Below are positions 25,701 to 36,958 of a stretch of 64,000 nucleotides of DNA, piece by piece. The notes below the pieces were generated by a model. It was not told the origin of the DNA. It saw only the letters and a program-made list of their open reading frames with translations, and did not search any database. Positions within the stretch are counted from its first letter, which is position 1, and every line of letters begins with the position of its first letter. Origin of the DNA: Pseudomonas sp. G34 (GTDB lineage Bacteria; Pseudomonadota; Gammaproteobacteria; Pseudomonadales; Pseudomonadaceae); contig NZ_JAVHZV010000017.1 in the NCBI RefSeq assembly GCF_031119625.1, positions 62,001 to 126,000 of the forward strand. Direction: 5' to 3'. A program made the position numbers and the translations under genes.

Positions 25701-26885
25701 TCAGTCGAGCAGCGCCAGGGTGTCGAGGGCGATCTGCCGTTCTTCGTTGGTGGGCACCACCAGCACCCGGGTATGGTCTTGCGCGTTGATCGGTCCGCTG
25801 ACGCCACGCAGGCAGCGCGCGTTGGCCGCTTCGTCGAGCTTGAGGCCGAGCAGGCCCAGGTGAGCCACCGTCTTGCTGCGGATCAACGGTGAGTTCTCGC
25901 CGATGCCGCCGGTGAAGATCAGCCCGTCCAGGCGCGGCAGGGCGCAGCTCATGGCCGCCAGGGATTTGGCCAGGCGGTAGCAGAACACCTCGATGGCCAG
26001 GGTCGCGCCGGCGTGGCCCTCTTCGCGGGCCTGCTCGAGGCTGCGCATGTCGTTGGACAGGCCGGACAGGCCCAGCAGGCCGCTGTCATGGTTGAGCATG
26101 CGGTCGATCTGCTCCAGGCTCCAGCCCAGGGTGCGTGACAGGTGGCTGTGCAGGTTGGGGTCGACGTCACCGCTGCGGGTGCCCATCACCAGGCCCTCGA
26201 GGGGCGTCAGGCCCATGCTGGTATCGCGGCTCTGGCCATTGACCACGGCGCAGGTCGAGCAACCATTGCCCAGGTGCGCGACCAGCCAGGCGCTGTCATC
26301 CGTCGGCAGCCCGCTGAGCTCCGCCGCGCGGGCGCTGACGAAACGGTGGCTGGTGCCGTGGAAACCGTAGCGGCGCACGCCATGGTCACGGTACAGCTGC
26401 TCCGGCAGCGCGTAGCGGAAGGCGTGTTCCGGCAGCGTCTGGTGGAAGGCCGTATCGAACACCGCCACCTGGGGCAACTCGGGGTACAACGCCAGGGCCG
26501 CCTCGATGCCCAGCAGGCCGGCCGGGTTGTGCAGCGGCGCCAGGGGCGCAACGGCGCGAATCGCGGCAATCACGTTGGGATCCAGCCGTTGGGCGCTGGT
26601 GAAGTGTTCACCGCCGTGCACGATGCGATGGCCGATGCCGTGCAACTGGCCGCCGGCAGCCTCCTGCACCCGCTGCAGCAGGTTGGCGAGTGCCGCGCGG
26701 TGATCGTCCCCGGGGATGGCCTGGGTGTGTTTGACGCCCTCTCGCTGCCAGTGCAGCGCCGCGTCGACGCTGCCCAGGCGCTCCGCCAGGCCGCTGATGG
26801 CGAACGCCTGCTGGTCGGGGTCGACCAGGGCGAACTTGATGGAGGAACTACCGCAGTTGATCACCAGAATATTGCGTGCGGGCAT
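25701..26885 (-). CDS. ackA: Acetate kinase
   Basis: AckA transfers phosphate between acetyl phosphate and ADP, making ATP and acetate. The protein has 394 residues. It shows [18 protein letters not shown] at the N-terminus, [17 protein letters not shown], the HLGNGCS phosphate motif ([16 protein letters not shown]), GDVDP and [10 protein letters not shown] near the C-terminus. The ATG follows AAGGA by 7 bases. The preceding gene stops on the base just before this ATG, and pta follows after 13 bases, giving a DUF3565-ackA-pta operon. Confidence 0.97.
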   Translation of the reverse strand: MPARNILVINCGSSSIKFALVDPDQQAFAISGLAERLGSVDAALHWQREGVKHTQAIPGDDHRAALANLLQRVQEAAGGQLHGIGHRIVHGGEHFTSAQRLDPNVIAAIRAVAPLAPLHNPAGLLGIEAALALYPELPQVAVFDTAFHQTLPEHAFRYALPEQLYRDHGVRRYGFHGTSHRFVSARAAELSGLPTDDSAWLVAHLGNGCSTCAVVNGQSRDTSMGLTPLEGLVMGTRSGDVDPNLHSHLSRTLGWSLEQIDRMLNHDSGLLGLSGLSNDMRSLEQAREEGHAGATLAIEVFCYRLAKSLAAMSCALPRLDGLIFTGGIGENSPLIRSKTVAHLGLLGLKLDEAANARCLRGVSGPINAQDHTRVLVVPTNEERQIALDTLALLD

Positions 26886-27110
26886 TCAAGAGTCCTTAGC
26901 ATCGGAAGGCGTTGGAGCCAGTGTGGCGACACACCAGCCACAGGTGAAGGGGGTGCCGATACGCGCGTGCCGCTGCGCAGCGTCGAGCACCCAGGCGCGA
27001 TTTTGCCAGGGCGGCTGATGGCGCAGGTGTTGAGTATGGCCACAAGATAAGACAGCGACCCAGTAGCCGTCATGATCTTGCTCAAAACCGACCAGGGTCG
27101 TCGTGGACAC
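26886..27110 (-). CDS. DUF3565 domain small protein
   Basis: The 74-residue product reads TTTLVGFEQDHDGYWVAVLS near its start and contains CGHTQHLRHQPPWQNR and CGWC, the DUF3565 signature. CGH and CGWC suggest a metal site. The GTG start at 27110 is inferred from the family N-terminus; the ribosome binding site is weak. The stop codon touches the ackA ATG (TGAATG), so translation is probably coupled. The family is uncharacterised. A link to acetate metabolism is suggested only by position. Confidence 0.75.
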   Translation of the reverse strand: MSTTTLVGFEQDHDGYWVAVLSCGHTQHLRHQPPWQNRAWVLDAAQRHARIGTPFTCGWCVATLAPTPSDAKDS

Positions 27111-27197
27111 GGCCCGCCCGTCTGGGCTTGGGTCGCTTTCACTGCCGTCGTTGGTTAAACTCACACGTTCATTTTCCTCGAGCAAAAGGTTCGCCCC

Positions 27198-27683
27198 ATG
27201 CAGATCGCCGCCAACAAGGCCGTTTCCATCGACTATACCCTGACCAACGATGCCGGCGAGGTGATCGATAGTTCCGCTGGCGGCGCGCCGCTGGTTTACC
27301 TGCACGGTGCCGGCAACATCATCGTCGGCCTCGAGAAGGCCCTGGTCGGCAAGCAGGCCGGTGACGAAGTCAAGGTTTCCGTCGAGCCGGAAGAAGCCTA
27401 CGGCGAATACAGCGCCGAGCTGGTTGCTACCCTCAACCGCTCGATGTTCGAAGGCGTCGACGAGCTGGAAGTCGGCATGCAGTTCCACGCTTCCGGCCCG
27501 GACGGCGGCATGCAGATCGTCACCATCCGCGAACTGGAAGGCGACGACGTGATCGTCGACGGCAACCACCCGCTGGCCGGCCAGCGCCTGAACTTCGCGG
27601 TCAAGGTGGTCAACGTGCGTGACGCCAGCGCCGAAGAAGTCGCCCATGGTCACATCCATGGCGAAGGTGGTCACCAGCACTGA
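27198..27683 (+). CDS. slyD: FKBP-type peptidyl-prolyl isomerase SlyD
   Basis: This is a 161-residue SlyD-type isomerase and chaperone. The FKBP core starts AVSIDYTLTNDAGEVIDSS and has LVYLHGAGNIIVGLEKAL. The insert-in-flap domain is at about residues 70-120 (VEPEEAYGEYSAELV...). The C-terminal tail is short and His-rich (HGHIHGEGGHQH), giving a likely Ni/Zn site but far fewer ligands than E. coli SlyD. It is divergent from the DUF3565-ackA-pta operon and followed by a terminator. Confidence 0.94.
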   Translation: MQIAANKAVSIDYTLTNDAGEVIDSSAGGAPLVYLHGAGNIIVGLEKALVGKQAGDEVKVSVEPEEAYGEYSAELVATLNRSMFEGVDELEVGMQFHASGPDGGMQIVTIRELEGDDVIVDGNHPLAGQRLNFAVKVVNVRDASAEEVAHGHIHGEGGHQH

Positions 27684-27752
27684 TCCGTATGTCGGCAGCG
27701 CAACGGTCGCTGCTGGCAGATGGTCATGAACGGCTGCTAAGCTGCAGTCACG

Positions 27753-27780
27753 AAAAGGCGCCTTTTCCGGCGCCTTTTTT
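27753..27780 (+). terminator. slyD terminator
   Basis: AAAAGGCGCC-TTTTCC-GGCGCCTTTTTT. Confidence 0.88.
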
Positions 27781-27855
27781 GCGCCTTGCCAACCGTGGCA
27801 AACCGTCGCAGACGACCCTTATTCATGCCTTTTCGCGTTACCCGGAGCACCGATC

Positions 27856-28338
27856 ATGAGCGCCTTTCACCACCTGACACTGCACGCACTGGACGGCCAG
27901 GAGTTGCCGTTGGCCCCGCTCAAGGGCAAGGTGGTGCTGGTGGTCAATGTCGCGTCAAAATGCGGGCTCACGCCGCAATACGCGGGTCTGGAATGCCTGC
28001 AGCAGAGGTACGCCGAGCAGGGCTTCAGCGTGCTCGGCGTGCCCTGCAACCAGTTCGCCGGGCAGGAGCCGGATGACGAGGCGGCGATCGCCCAGTTCTG
28101 CAGCCTGAACTACGGCGTGACCTTTCCGCTGAGCAGCAAACTCGAGGTCAACGGCAGCGGTCGCCATCCGCTGTATCGTCTGCTGGCCGGTGAGGGCGCC
28201 GAATTCCCGGGGGACATTACCTGGAACTTCGAGAAATTCCTGGTTGGCCAGGATGGCCGTGTGCTCGCACGTTTCTCGCCGCGCACCGCGCCGGACGATC
28301 CCGCCTTGATCCAGGCCATCGAGAAGGCCCTGGCCTGA
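27856..28338 (+). CDS. Glutathione peroxidase family protein, Cys type
   Basis: The 160-residue thiol peroxidase reduces hydroperoxides in the cytosol. The peroxidatic residue is Cys in VNVASKCGLTPQY (near residue 36), not selenocysteine. The catalytic Gln is in VPCNQFAGQEP and the Trp-Asn pair in TWNFEKFLV, so the tetrad is complete. Cys at CNQF may be a resolving residue. Bacterial enzymes of this type often use thioredoxin rather than glutathione; which applies here is unknown. It follows slyD after a terminator. Confidence 0.92.
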   Translation: MSAFHHLTLHALDGQELPLAPLKGKVVLVVNVASKCGLTPQYAGLECLQQRYAEQGFSVLGVPCNQFAGQEPDDEAAIAQFCSLNYGVTFPLSSKLEVNGSGRHPLYRLLAGEGAEFPGDITWNFEKFLVGQDGRVLARFSPRTAPDDPALIQAIEKALA

Positions 28339-28372
28339 GCCCTAAGTGCGGCCCTTCATCTTTGCTGGTGTT

Positions 28373-29578
28373 TCAGTGGGCGCGTTTGCTTTCGATCGCC
28401 AATGGCGGATTGCGCCCGTTGCCGGGCACGGCGCTGCTCTGTAGCGCGGCGTACAGGTGCTGTTCGAACTGCTCGACGATGCTCGACCAGCTTTGCCTGG
28501 CCGCATGCTGCCGGGCATTGAGGCGAACCCTGCGCAGGTTCTCGCTGTTCTCCATCAGCCAACCGGCAGCCTCGATGAAGGTGCGCTGGTCATCGGCGCT
28601 GGCCAGCATGCCGTTGTGGCCGTCTTCGACATGCTGGGCGGCGGCGGCCTGGTCGAAGGCGACCACGCCGAGCCCCGAAGCCATGGCCTCGAGCAGCACG
28701 TTGCCGAAGGTCTCCGAGAGGCTCGGAAACAGGAAGATATCGCCGCTGGCGTAATGCTGCGCCAGCGTCTCGCCACGCTGGATGCCACAGAACAGCGCAT
28801 CCGGCAGCTGCGCCTGCAGGCGCTCGCGCAACGGGCCGTCGCCGACCACCACCAGCCTCAGGTGCAGCCCTCCAGCTTGCTGCTGCAGCGCCTGGAAGGT
28901 GCTGACCAGCAGGTCCAGGTTCTTCTCGGCGGCCAGCCTGCCGACGTGCAGCACGGCGATGTCCTGTTCGGCCAGGCCCCAGCTGCGGCGCAGTTCGTCG
29001 CTACGCCGGGCCGGATTGAACAGCCCGGCATCGACCCCGCGGGCGAGCAGTTCCAGGCGCTCGAAACCACGGCGCTGCAGCTCGCAGCGCTGGCTGAGGC
29101 TGGGTACCAGGGTCATGCGTGAAGCGTTGTGGAACCAGCGCAGGTAGTTGGTCAGCAGGCGGGTCAGCAGGGTGATGCCGTAATGCCCGGTGTACTGCTG
29201 GAAGTTGGTGTGAAAGCCGCTGATCACCGGAATCCGCAGGCGCCTTGCTGCCCGCAGGGCGGATAACCCGAGCGGGCCTTCGGTGGCGATGTACAGCACA
29301 TCCGGGCGCTGGCGCCGCCACAGGCGCAGCAGTTTGTGACGTGCCGACTGGCCCCACTGCAGGCCGCGGTAGCCGGGCAGTGGCCAGCCGCGGGTCAGCA
29401 GCAGGTCGTCGTCATTGGCGGCCGGGGCGTCGTGGTGCTGCCGGGGGCGGACCAGCTGCAGGCGATGGCCGCGGGCGCGCAGCCCGCTGACCAGATGACC
29501 AAGGGTATTGGCCACACCGTTGATTTCCGGGCTGTAGGTCTCGCTGACCAGGGCGATGAATAGCGTGGGAGTGCTCAT
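28373..29578 (-). CDS. GT4-family glycosyltransferase
   Basis: This 401-residue GT-B glycosyltransferase has the N-terminal ALVSETYSPEINGVANTLGHL typical of lipid or mannose transferases (split here by length), GFHTNFQQY in the acceptor domain, VLHVGRLAAEKNLDLLV at the start of the donor domain, and FPSLSETFGNVLLEAMASGLGV containing the EX7E nucleotide-sugar motif. The relatives I recall glycosylate diacylglycerol or phosphatidylinositol-type lipids; a P. aeruginosa homolog is linked to glycolipids made under phosphate limitation. ATG 29578 is chosen by family N-terminus. Substrate is uncertain. Confidence 0.85.
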   Translation of the reverse strand: MSTPTLFIALVSETYSPEINGVANTLGHLVSGLRARGHRLQLVRPRQHHDAPAANDDDLLLTRGWPLPGYRGLQWGQSARHKLLRLWRRQRPDVLYIATEGPLGLSALRAARRLRIPVISGFHTNFQQYTGHYGITLLTRLLTNYLRWFHNASRMTLVPSLSQRCELQRRGFERLELLARGVDAGLFNPARRSDELRRSWGLAEQDIAVLHVGRLAAEKNLDLLVSTFQALQQQAGGLHLRLVVVGDGPLRERLQAQLPDALFCGIQRGETLAQHYASGDIFLFPSLSETFGNVLLEAMASGLGVVAFDQAAAAQHVEDGHNGMLASADDQRTFIEAAGWLMENSENLRRVRLNARQHAARQSWSSIVEQFEQHLYAALQSSAVPGNGRNPPLAIESKRAH

Positions 29579-29617
29579 GACAGCAGTCTGGGCTGCCGTC
29601 ATGTAGCGTTTGTGACA

Positions 29618-30385
29618 TCAGTGTGGCGTTTGCGTGACAGCGCCGGTGCCCGCGCTCACGCCGCCTTCACGCACCCAGAAGAGGGTGGCGCCGGCTACCG
29701 CGGCGGGCATCATCACGATGTTCACGAAGGGCACCAGCAGCGCGGCGTAGGTGATGCCGCCAAAGCCCAGGGACTGCCAGCGCTTCTCGCGCAGCCAGGC
29801 GAGCATGTCCTGCCAGCTGACCTTGTTGTTGTCGGCGGGGTAGTCGATGTACTGGATGGCCATCATCCACACCCCGAACAGCAGCCACAGCGGCGCCGCC
29901 ACCAGGTTGACCACCGGAATGAACGAGAGGATCAGCAGGCCCAGGGCACGCGGCAGAAAATACGCCAGCTTGCGCCCTTCGCGGCCCAGGGTGCGCGGCA
30001 CCATGGCGATCAGCTCGGCCCAGCTGAAGGGCGGGAAGTTGTCCTGGCCACGCACCACCACCTCGACCTTCTCGGCGAGAAAGCCGTTGAATGGCGCGGC
30101 GACGATATTGGCCAGCATGGTGAAGGTGAAGAACACCATCAACACCACCAGCACCACGAACAGCGGCCAGAGAATGTATTGCAGAAAGCTCAGCCAGCCT
30201 GGCAGCGACGGCATGAAGGTGTCCACCCAGCCGCTGAACTGCTGCACGGCGAAGCCGATCATCAGGCTGAACAGGATCAGGTTGATCGCCAGCGGCAGCA
30301 GCACGAACAGCCGCAGGCCGGGGCTCATCACCAGCTTCAGGCCTTCGCCGAGGTATTGCGGGCCGGACAGCACAGGAGCGCGCAT
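29618..30385 (-). CDS. cysZ: CysZ-like sulfate transporter (EI24 family)
   Basis: This is a 255-residue inner-membrane protein with about four long hydrophobic segments. It opens [19 protein letters not shown], has [19 protein letters not shown], and ends near [21 protein letters not shown], the EI24/CysZ pattern. CysZ proteins mediate sulfate uptake for cysteine synthesis. The ATG follows GGAG by 9 bases; the longer upstream frame has no support. It is divergent from trxB. Confidence 0.9.
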   Translation of the reverse strand: MRAPVLSGPQYLGEGLKLVMSPGLRLFVLLPLAINLILFSLMIGFAVQQFSGWVDTFMPSLPGWLSFLQYILWPLFVVLVVLMVFFTFTMLANIVAAPFNGFLAEKVEVVVRGQDNFPPFSWAELIAMVPRTLGREGRKLAYFLPRALGLLILSFIPVVNLVAAPLWLLFGVWMMAIQYIDYPADNNKVSWQDMLAWLREKRWQSLGFGGITYAALLVPFVNIVMMPAAVAGATLFWVREGGVSAGTGAVTQTPH

Positions 30386-30444
30386 CGAGGTTGTCTCCAA
30401 CAAATGAACGTGGCGCGACCTTACCCATTTTGCCGCCCCGGTGA

Positions 30445-31560
<1,116 letters not shown>

Positions 31561-31655
31561 TCGGTCCGCTGCGCCAGAAACAAAAAAACTTCCGGGAGAA
31601 GTTCTTGACGTCGCTTGCGACGGCCCGCAGGGTGGCCGCCAGGGACGGTGGGCCA

Positions 31656-31692
31656 CAAAAAATGCCCGTGTCCATCGACACGGGCATTTTTC
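31656..31692. terminator. Bidirectional terminator between trxB and the PA3496-type gene
   Basis: ATGCCCGTGT-CCATCG-ACACGGGCAT, with A6 before and T5 after. Confidence 0.92.
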
Positions 31693-31711
31693 ATTGCATC
31701 AGGCTGGCGGC

Positions 31712-31888
31712 TTACAGATCGAAATCGTACTCGGCCAACTGCTTGTGCAGGCGCCGCTCTTCGAGAAAATTGTCGATGATGCGTCGCTTGGTGAGATTGG
31801 TTTTCGCCACTTCCACGGGGGCTTCGCTGTTGTCTGCTTCCTCGCTGACGAAGTCGTCGTCCAGTTCCAGGTCTTCTTTGCCGCTCAT
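31712..31888 (-). CDS. PA3496 family putative envelope integrity protein
   Basis: The 58-residue protein starts MSGKEDLELDDDFVSEEADN, is strongly acidic in its first half and basic in KRRIIDNFLEERRLHKQL, and ends AEYDFDL. That is the PA3496 family, small Pseudomonas proteins tentatively linked to envelope integrity. There is no signal peptide or membrane segment. ATG 31888 has GGAG 8 bases upstream. It lies 107 bases downstream of nth, as in P. aeruginosa. Confidence 0.85.
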   Translation of the reverse strand: MSGKEDLELDDDFVSEEADNSEAPVEVAKTNLTKRRIIDNFLEERRLHKQLAEYDFDL

Positions 31889-31995
31889 GCGCTTCACTCC
31901 CGGCTACAGGGGCCATTTGCCGACCTTATAAGGGCAAACGTGAAGCGAGTAAAAAAGATTTTTTCAATCAGCCCATACAAGAACTGTATGAAGCC

Positions 31996-32634
31996 TCAAT
32001 CGTCGGAGGTCTTCGCCTTGTATTCGCACAGGTCTTCGATCCGGCAACTGCCGCAGCGCGGCTTGCGCGCCTGGCACACGTAGCGCCCGTGCAGGATCAG
32101 CCAATGGTGGGCGTCCAGCAGAAAGTCCTTGGGCACGAACTTGAGCAGCTTCTTCTCGACCTCCACCACGTTCTTGCCAGGGGCGATGCCGGTGCGGTTG
32201 CTGACCCGGAAGATGTGCGTATCCACCGCCATGGCCAACTGACGAAAGGCGGTGTTGAGCACCACGTTGGCGGTCTTGCGGCCTACGCCTGGCAACGCCT
32301 CCAATGCCTCGCGGGTTTCCGGCACCTGGCTGCCGTGCTGCTCGACGAGAATCCGGCAGGTCTCGATGACGTTCCTGGCCTTGCTGTTGTACAGGCCGAT
32401 GGTCTTGATGTACTCGCTCAGGCCATCGACGCCCAGGGCGAGGATCGCCTCCGGCGTATTGGCCACCGGGTAGAGCCTGGCGGTGGCCTTGTTGACGCCG
32501 ACGTCGGTGGCCTGGGCGGAGAGAATCACCGCGATCAGCAGTTCGAACGGCGTGCTGTAGGCCAGTTCGGTCTTGGGCTCGGGGTTGTCTTCGTGCAGAC
32601 GGCGGAAGATTTCAAGGCGTTTGGCGGCGTTCAT
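31996..32634 (-). CDS. nth: Endonuclease III
   Basis: Nth is a bifunctional DNA glycosylase/AP lyase that removes oxidised pyrimidines in base-excision repair. The protein has 212 residues. The helix-hairpin-helix and catalytic Lys are in LPGVGRKTANVVLNTAF, the catalytic Asp in AVDTHIFRVSNR. The [4Fe-4S] cluster ligands are Cys187, Cys194, Cys197 and Cys203 (C-x6-C-x2-C-x5-C). It is 29 bases after the rnfB stop on the same strand, as expected for the old rnf-nth arrangement. Confidence 0.96.
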   Translation of the reverse strand: MNAAKRLEIFRRLHEDNPEPKTELAYSTPFELLIAVILSAQATDVGVNKATARLYPVANTPEAILALGVDGLSEYIKTIGLYNSKARNVIETCRILVEQHGSQVPETREALEALPGVGRKTANVVLNTAFRQLAMAVDTHIFRVSNRTGIAPGKNVVEVEKKLLKFVPKDFLLDAHHWLILHGRYVCQARKPRCGSCRIEDLCEYKAKTSDD

Positions 32635-32663
32635 GGTCGGGCATCAGGGCTCGTCAGTGCGCG

Positions 32664-33788
32664 CTAGCTGGCGCTGGTCTGCGCCTGCAAGCGGCGTTCG
32701 GCCGCGGCAAGGCGTTCTTGGGCATCGCGTATCTTGGCGGCGTCAGCGGGTTCGCTGCGCTGTAACTTGCTGAGTTCGGCGCGGGCGTAGGCCAGATCGG
32801 TCTTCAACTGGCGCAGCTGCACGCTGAGCCCGGCCTTGTCGACCAGCACGCGGGTGGGCGGCGGCTTGCCGCTGTGCTCCTCGGCCAGGTGCAGGGCCTG
32901 CTGGGCGGCGGCATAGGCGCCGCGCAGCGGGGCCAGGGCCTGTTCGTCGAGGCCGCGGCGCTCGGCGGCCTTGAGGGCCATGCGATGGCTGGCCAGGTCG
33001 AGCTTGGCCTGCTTGAGTGCCTGCTCGCCCGGGCTTGGGGCTGCTTGTGCGGGTGTTGCCTGCAGCTCAGCGAGGCGCCGTTGATCCTGCTCGGCGGCCT
33101 GTTGCAGGGCCGCCAGTTGCTGGCGCTGGCCGTCATCCGGCGTATCACCAAAGGCCTTCAGGGCCTTCTGCAACTGGGCCCGACTCATGGCAGCATCGAT
33201 CTTCGCCTGTTTCAGCGAGGACGCACCGGGGGTCTGCTGGGGCGCGACAGCAGGCGCCTCTACAGGCGCAGGACGTAACGGGCGGGCCGCGCGGCGACGG
33301 GCATCGTTGCGCGCCAGGCGGGCCAGGCGATTCTGGTGGCGAGTGCGGAACTGGTCGGCGCGCGCGCGTTGCGCCTCGGCCTCGGCCGGCGCCAGGGCGA
33401 TCAGGTCGATGCAGTCCACCGGGCAAGGGGCAATGCACAACTCGCAGCCCGTGCATTCATCGTTGATCACCGTGTGCATCAGCTTGGCCGCACCGACGAT
33501 GGCGTCCACCGGGCAGGCCTGGATGCACTTGGTGCAGCCGATGCACTCGGCTTCGCGGATCACCGCCACCTGCGGCGGGGTTGCCGGCAGTGCCAGGGGC
33601 AGCTCCGGTACCTGCAACAGGTCAGCCAGGGCATGGACGGTCGCCGTGCCGCCGGGCGGACACTTGTTGATCGCCTCGCCCGCGGCAATGCCCTCGGCGT
33701 AGGGCAGGCAGCCCGGATGGCCGCACTTGCCACATTGCGTCTGCGGCAGCAGGGCGTCGATGGCGGCGATACGCTGCGCAGTGCTCAT
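32664..33788 (-). CDS. Orphan RnfB/RsxB-like ferredoxin with C-terminal repeats
   Basis: The 374-residue protein keeps the RnfB iron-sulfur core: [12 protein letters not shown] at residues 17-27 with C43 for one cluster, then two [4Fe-4S] motifs, [14 protein letters not shown] (82-95) and [14 protein letters not shown] (112-125). The N-terminal membrane helix of normal RnfB is missing; the ATG at 33788 is eight residues before DALLPQTQC. After residue 190 three repeats of about 66 residues begin [20 protein letters not shown] and [10 protein letters not shown]. No other rnf gene is near. It probably acts as a soluble or loosely bound electron carrier with an unknown partner. Confidence 0.85.
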   Translation of the reverse strand: MSTAQRIAAIDALLPQTQCGKCGHPGCLPYAEGIAAGEAINKCPPGGTATVHALADLLQVPELPLALPATPPQVAVIREAECIGCTKCIQACPVDAIVGAAKLMHTVINDECTGCELCIAPCPVDCIDLIALAPAEAEAQRARADQFRTRHQNRLARLARNDARRRAARPLRPAPVEAPAVAPQQTPGASSLKQAKIDAAMSRAQLQKALKAFGDTPDDGQRQQLAALQQAAEQDQRRLAELQATPAQAAPSPGEQALKQAKLDLASHRMALKAAERRGLDEQALAPLRGAYAAAQQALHLAEEHSGKPPPTRVLVDKAGLSVQLRQLKTDLAYARAELSKLQRSEPADAAKIRDAQERLAAAERRLQAQTSAS

Positions 33789-33951
33789 GGGCGCACCGCG
33801 GCACGCCGCCACGGCAGCGAGCCATGGTGGTGCGGGCAGGTGAAGTGGCGAGGGTCGATCATCGCTGTTGCAGGTCTGGCTGGCGCGTGAGCCAGGCATT
33901 ATCCGGCATGGGCCGCGCCCGGTACAGCGGCACGGCCACGCCAGCGCTCAC

Positions 33952-34755
33952 TCATGCTTTATTGCGTGCGCGGCTCGCCTTACGCCATAGCCAGCGGACC
34001 AGCAGGGCGAGCGGGAACAGAATGATCACGAAGGGGATGCCGTAGCCAAGCAGCTTGAGCGCTTCGGTGGCGCCCTCGGTGGCGTTGTCGAGCATGCCGC
34101 TTGCGGCGTCGCCGATACGCGCCAGGCGGCCAAGCGGTTCGCCTTCGGTGCTGAAGCTCAAGGTCAGCAGGTTGGTGGTCAGGCGCCGCTGTTGCTGCGC
34201 CGACTGCTGGGCGTTGCCTGCCAGTTGCACTTCTACCTCGGCCAGTTCGCGGGCCAGGGCGAGCATGTCACTGACGCTCAGGTCGGTGCGCGCCTGATAC
34301 TGCAGCAGGGTTTTCTGCTGGCGTTCCAGGCGTTGGCGTTGCTGTTCGGTGTCGCTGGCCGCCTGAGCCAGGTCCTCGGCGCGGGTGTGGCGGCTCTGCA
34401 GCTCGCCGCCTTCGCCGGCAAAACCAACCAGCGGTTCGACACCCGCCGGCGCGATGCGCACGGTGATGCTGGCCGCCTGGTAATGGCCCTGGCTCTGCTC
34501 GATGGCCAGCAGGTCGCACTGGCCGAAACGCTGGCTGCTGCACGCTTCACGTACCGCTGCCAGGCGTGGCTCGACCTGTTCGACCGGCAGGCGAATGCCG
34601 ACGCTGTGTTCGTAGGCGAGAAAGGCGCCCTGTTGCGCCATTTCCCCCTGCAGCGCGGCGCCTGCCGGTGCGCGACCGTCACCAGAAGGCGAGCAGCCGA
34701 CCAGGGTCAGCAGGGCCAGGGCAGTGGCGAGAAACCAGCTTTTGGGGGTCAGCAT
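33952..34755 (-). CDS. DUF4349 family lipoprotein
   Basis: This is a 267-residue exported protein. The signal peptide ends in a TLVGC lipobox (Cys21). The middle, about residues 105-185, is a predicted coiled coil rich in Gln and Arg (EQQRQRLERQQKTLLQYQ), and the C-terminus has one transmembrane segment (GIPFVIILFPLALLVRWLW) followed by basic residues. This is the DUF4349 pattern. Function is unknown. AGGAG precedes the ATG. It ends 163 bases before rnfB and starts 16 bases after metG, so it may be cotranscribed with metG. Confidence 0.83.
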   Translation of the reverse strand: MLTPKSWFLATALALLTLVGCSPSGDGRAPAGAALQGEMAQQGAFLAYEHSVGIRLPVEQVEPRLAAVREACSSQRFGQCDLLAIEQSQGHYQAASITVRIAPAGVEPLVGFAGEGGELQSRHTRAEDLAQAASDTEQQRQRLERQQKTLLQYQARTDLSVSDMLALARELAEVEVQLAGNAQQSAQQQRRLTTNLLTLSFSTEGEPLGRLARIGDAASGMLDNATEGATEALKLLGYGIPFVIILFPLALLVRWLWRKASRARNKA

Positions 34756-34771
34756 CCTTGCTCCTGATCGA

Positions 34772-36805
34772 TTACTTGACGCGTTGACCCGGCTTGGCAC
34801 CGCTGTCCGGGCTGAGCAGGTAGATTTCTTCGCCGCCAGGGCCGGCGGCCAACACCATGCCTTCGGACACGCCGAACTTCATCTTGCGTGCTGCCAGGTT
34901 GGCCACGTACAGGGTCAGGCGGCCTTCCAGCTTGCTGGGATCCGGGTAGGCGCTCTTGATGCCGCTGAACACGTTGCGCTTCTCGTCGCCGATATCCAGG
35001 GTCAGGCGCAGCAGCTTGTCGGCACCTTCGACGAACTCGCATTTTTCGATCAGCGCGATACGCAGGTCGACGGCTGCGAAGGCGTCGAAGGCAATCTCCG
35101 CGGCCAGCGGATCCTTCTTCAGCTCGCCATTGCCTGTGGAGGCTTCGGCGGCCGCCAGGTCTTCCTTGGAGGCTTCCACCATGGCTTGCACCTTGGCCGG
35201 CTCGATGCGGCTGAGCAGCGGGGTGAAGGGGTTGAGCTGATGATCGGCCAGCAGCGTGGTCAGGTCGTTCCACTGCAGCGGCGCGACGTTGAGGAACGCC
35301 TCGGCATCGCGCGCCAGGTTCGGCAGTACCGGCTTGAGGAAGATCACCAACTGGCGGAACAGGTTGACGCCCAGGGCGCAGATCGCCTGCACTTCGTCGG
35401 CCTTGCCTTCCTGCTTGGCCAGCGACCAGGGCGCCTTGTCGGCGATCCAGGCGTTGGCGCGGTCGGCCAGGGCCATGATTTCACGCATGGCGCGGGCGAA
35501 GTCGCGGCTTTCGTAAGCGTCGGCGATGCTTGGTGCGGCGCTCTGGAAGGCATTCCACAGCTCCGGCTCCGGGTTGGCGGCAACCAGCACGCCGGCGTTG
35601 CCCTTGTGGATGAAACCGGCGCAGCGGCTGGCGATGTTGACCACCTTGCCGACCAGGTCCGAGTTGACCTTCTGGATGAAGTCCTCGAGGTTCAGATCGA
35701 GGTCATCGACGCCACGGCCGAGCTTGGCTGCGTAGTAGTAGCGCAGGTATTCGGGGTTCAGGTGATCCAGGTAGGTGCGCGCCTTGATGAAGGTGCCTCG
35801 CGACTTGGACATCTTCTGGCCGTTGACGGTCAGATAGCCGTGCACGTTGATCGCGGTCGGCTTGCGGTAGCCGGCGCCTTCGAGCATGGCCGGCCAGAAC
35901 AGGGCGTGGAAGTTGACGATGTCCTTGCCGATGAAGTGATACACCTCGGCCTTGGAATCCTTGTTCCAGAACGCGTCGAAGTCCAGCTCCGGGCGGCGCG
36001 CGCAGAGGTTCTTGAAGCTGGCCATGTAGCCGATCGGCGCATCCAGCCAGACATAGAAATACTTGCCCGGCTCGTCGGGAATCTCGAAGCCGAAATAGGG
36101 CGCATCACGGCTGATGTCCCACTCGTGCAGGCCGCCATCCAGCCATTCGGCGAGCTTGTTGGCCACCGACTCCTGCAGGGTGCCGCTGCGCGTCCACTGC
36201 TGGAGCATGTCCTGGAATTGCGGCAGCTTGAAGAAGAAGTGCTTGGAGTCCTTGAGCACCGGCACCGCGCCGGAAATCGCCGAGCGCGGGTCTTTCAGTT
36301 CGGTGGGCTCGTAGGTGGCGCCGCATTTTTCGCAGTTGTCGCCGTACTGGTCCGGCGTCGCGCATTTCGGGCAGGTGCCCTTGATGAAGCGGTCGGCCAG
36401 GAACATGCCTTTTTCCGGGTCGAAATACTGGGTCACCGAACGGGTGGCGATGTGGCCGTTGTCACGCAGTGCCTTGTAGATCGACTCCGACAGCTCGCGG
36501 TTTTCCGCCGAGTGGGTGGAGTGGAAGTTGTCGAAGTCGACCAGGAAGTCGGCGAAGTCGCCGCTGTGCTCGGCCTTGACGCCGTCGATCAGCTGTTCCG
36601 GGGTGATGCCTTCCTTCTCGGCACGCAGCATGATCGCCGAGCCGTGGGCATCGTCGGCGCACACGTAGATGGCCTGGTTGCCGCGCAGCTTCTGGAAACG
36701 CACCCACATGTCGGTCTGGATGTACTCGAGCATATGGCCAAGGTGGATCGAACCGTTGGCATAGGGGAGGGCGCTGGTAACGAGAATCTGGCGAGCTTGG
36801 GACAT
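34772..36805 (-). CDS. metG: Methionyl-tRNA synthetase
   Basis: MetG charges tRNA-Met. The protein has 677 residues, the dimeric long form. HLGH is at residues 21-24 (class I HIGH motif). A zinc knuckle lies near residue 143 ([18 protein letters not shown]), and KMSKSRGTF is near 333. The C-terminal tRNA-binding EMAP/Trbp111-like domain begins near residue 575 ([20 protein letters not shown]). The ATG at 36805 gives the usual [18 protein letters not shown] start. It is divergent from the second OmpA lipoprotein gene. Confidence 0.97.
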   Translation of the reverse strand: MSQARQILVTSALPYANGSIHLGHMLEYIQTDMWVRFQKLRGNQAIYVCADDAHGSAIMLRAEKEGITPEQLIDGVKAEHSGDFADFLVDFDNFHSTHSAENRELSESIYKALRDNGHIATRSVTQYFDPEKGMFLADRFIKGTCPKCATPDQYGDNCEKCGATYEPTELKDPRSAISGAVPVLKDSKHFFFKLPQFQDMLQQWTRSGTLQESVANKLAEWLDGGLHEWDISRDAPYFGFEIPDEPGKYFYVWLDAPIGYMASFKNLCARRPELDFDAFWNKDSKAEVYHFIGKDIVNFHALFWPAMLEGAGYRKPTAINVHGYLTVNGQKMSKSRGTFIKARTYLDHLNPEYLRYYYAAKLGRGVDDLDLNLEDFIQKVNSDLVGKVVNIASRCAGFIHKGNAGVLVAANPEPELWNAFQSAAPSIADAYESRDFARAMREIMALADRANAWIADKAPWSLAKQEGKADEVQAICALGVNLFRQLVIFLKPVLPNLARDAEAFLNVAPLQWNDLTTLLADHQLNPFTPLLSRIEPAKVQAMVEASKEDLAAAEASTGNGELKKDPLAAEIAFDAFAAVDLRIALIEKCEFVEGADKLLRLTLDIGDEKRNVFSGIKSAYPDPSKLEGRLTLYVANLAARKMKFGVSEGMVLAAGPGGEEIYLLSPDSGAKPGQRVK

Positions 36806-36958
36806 TGTCAGGCTGTCATCGATTGGCGGGTGGTCGATCACTATAAAGTAACCGGGCGCGTTCCGGCCAGCGGGCAAATTCAGCGGCTAGCGGCTTGAAT
36901 TTACAGGCGTGAGCGGGTTCCAAGGATTACCTTCCGCTCTCCCTCCAGGAGATGAACC

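Noticed and set aside
34724..36898. 724-codon frame opposite metG
   Set aside because: Antisense to a complete methionyl-tRNA synthetase gene with all motifs.
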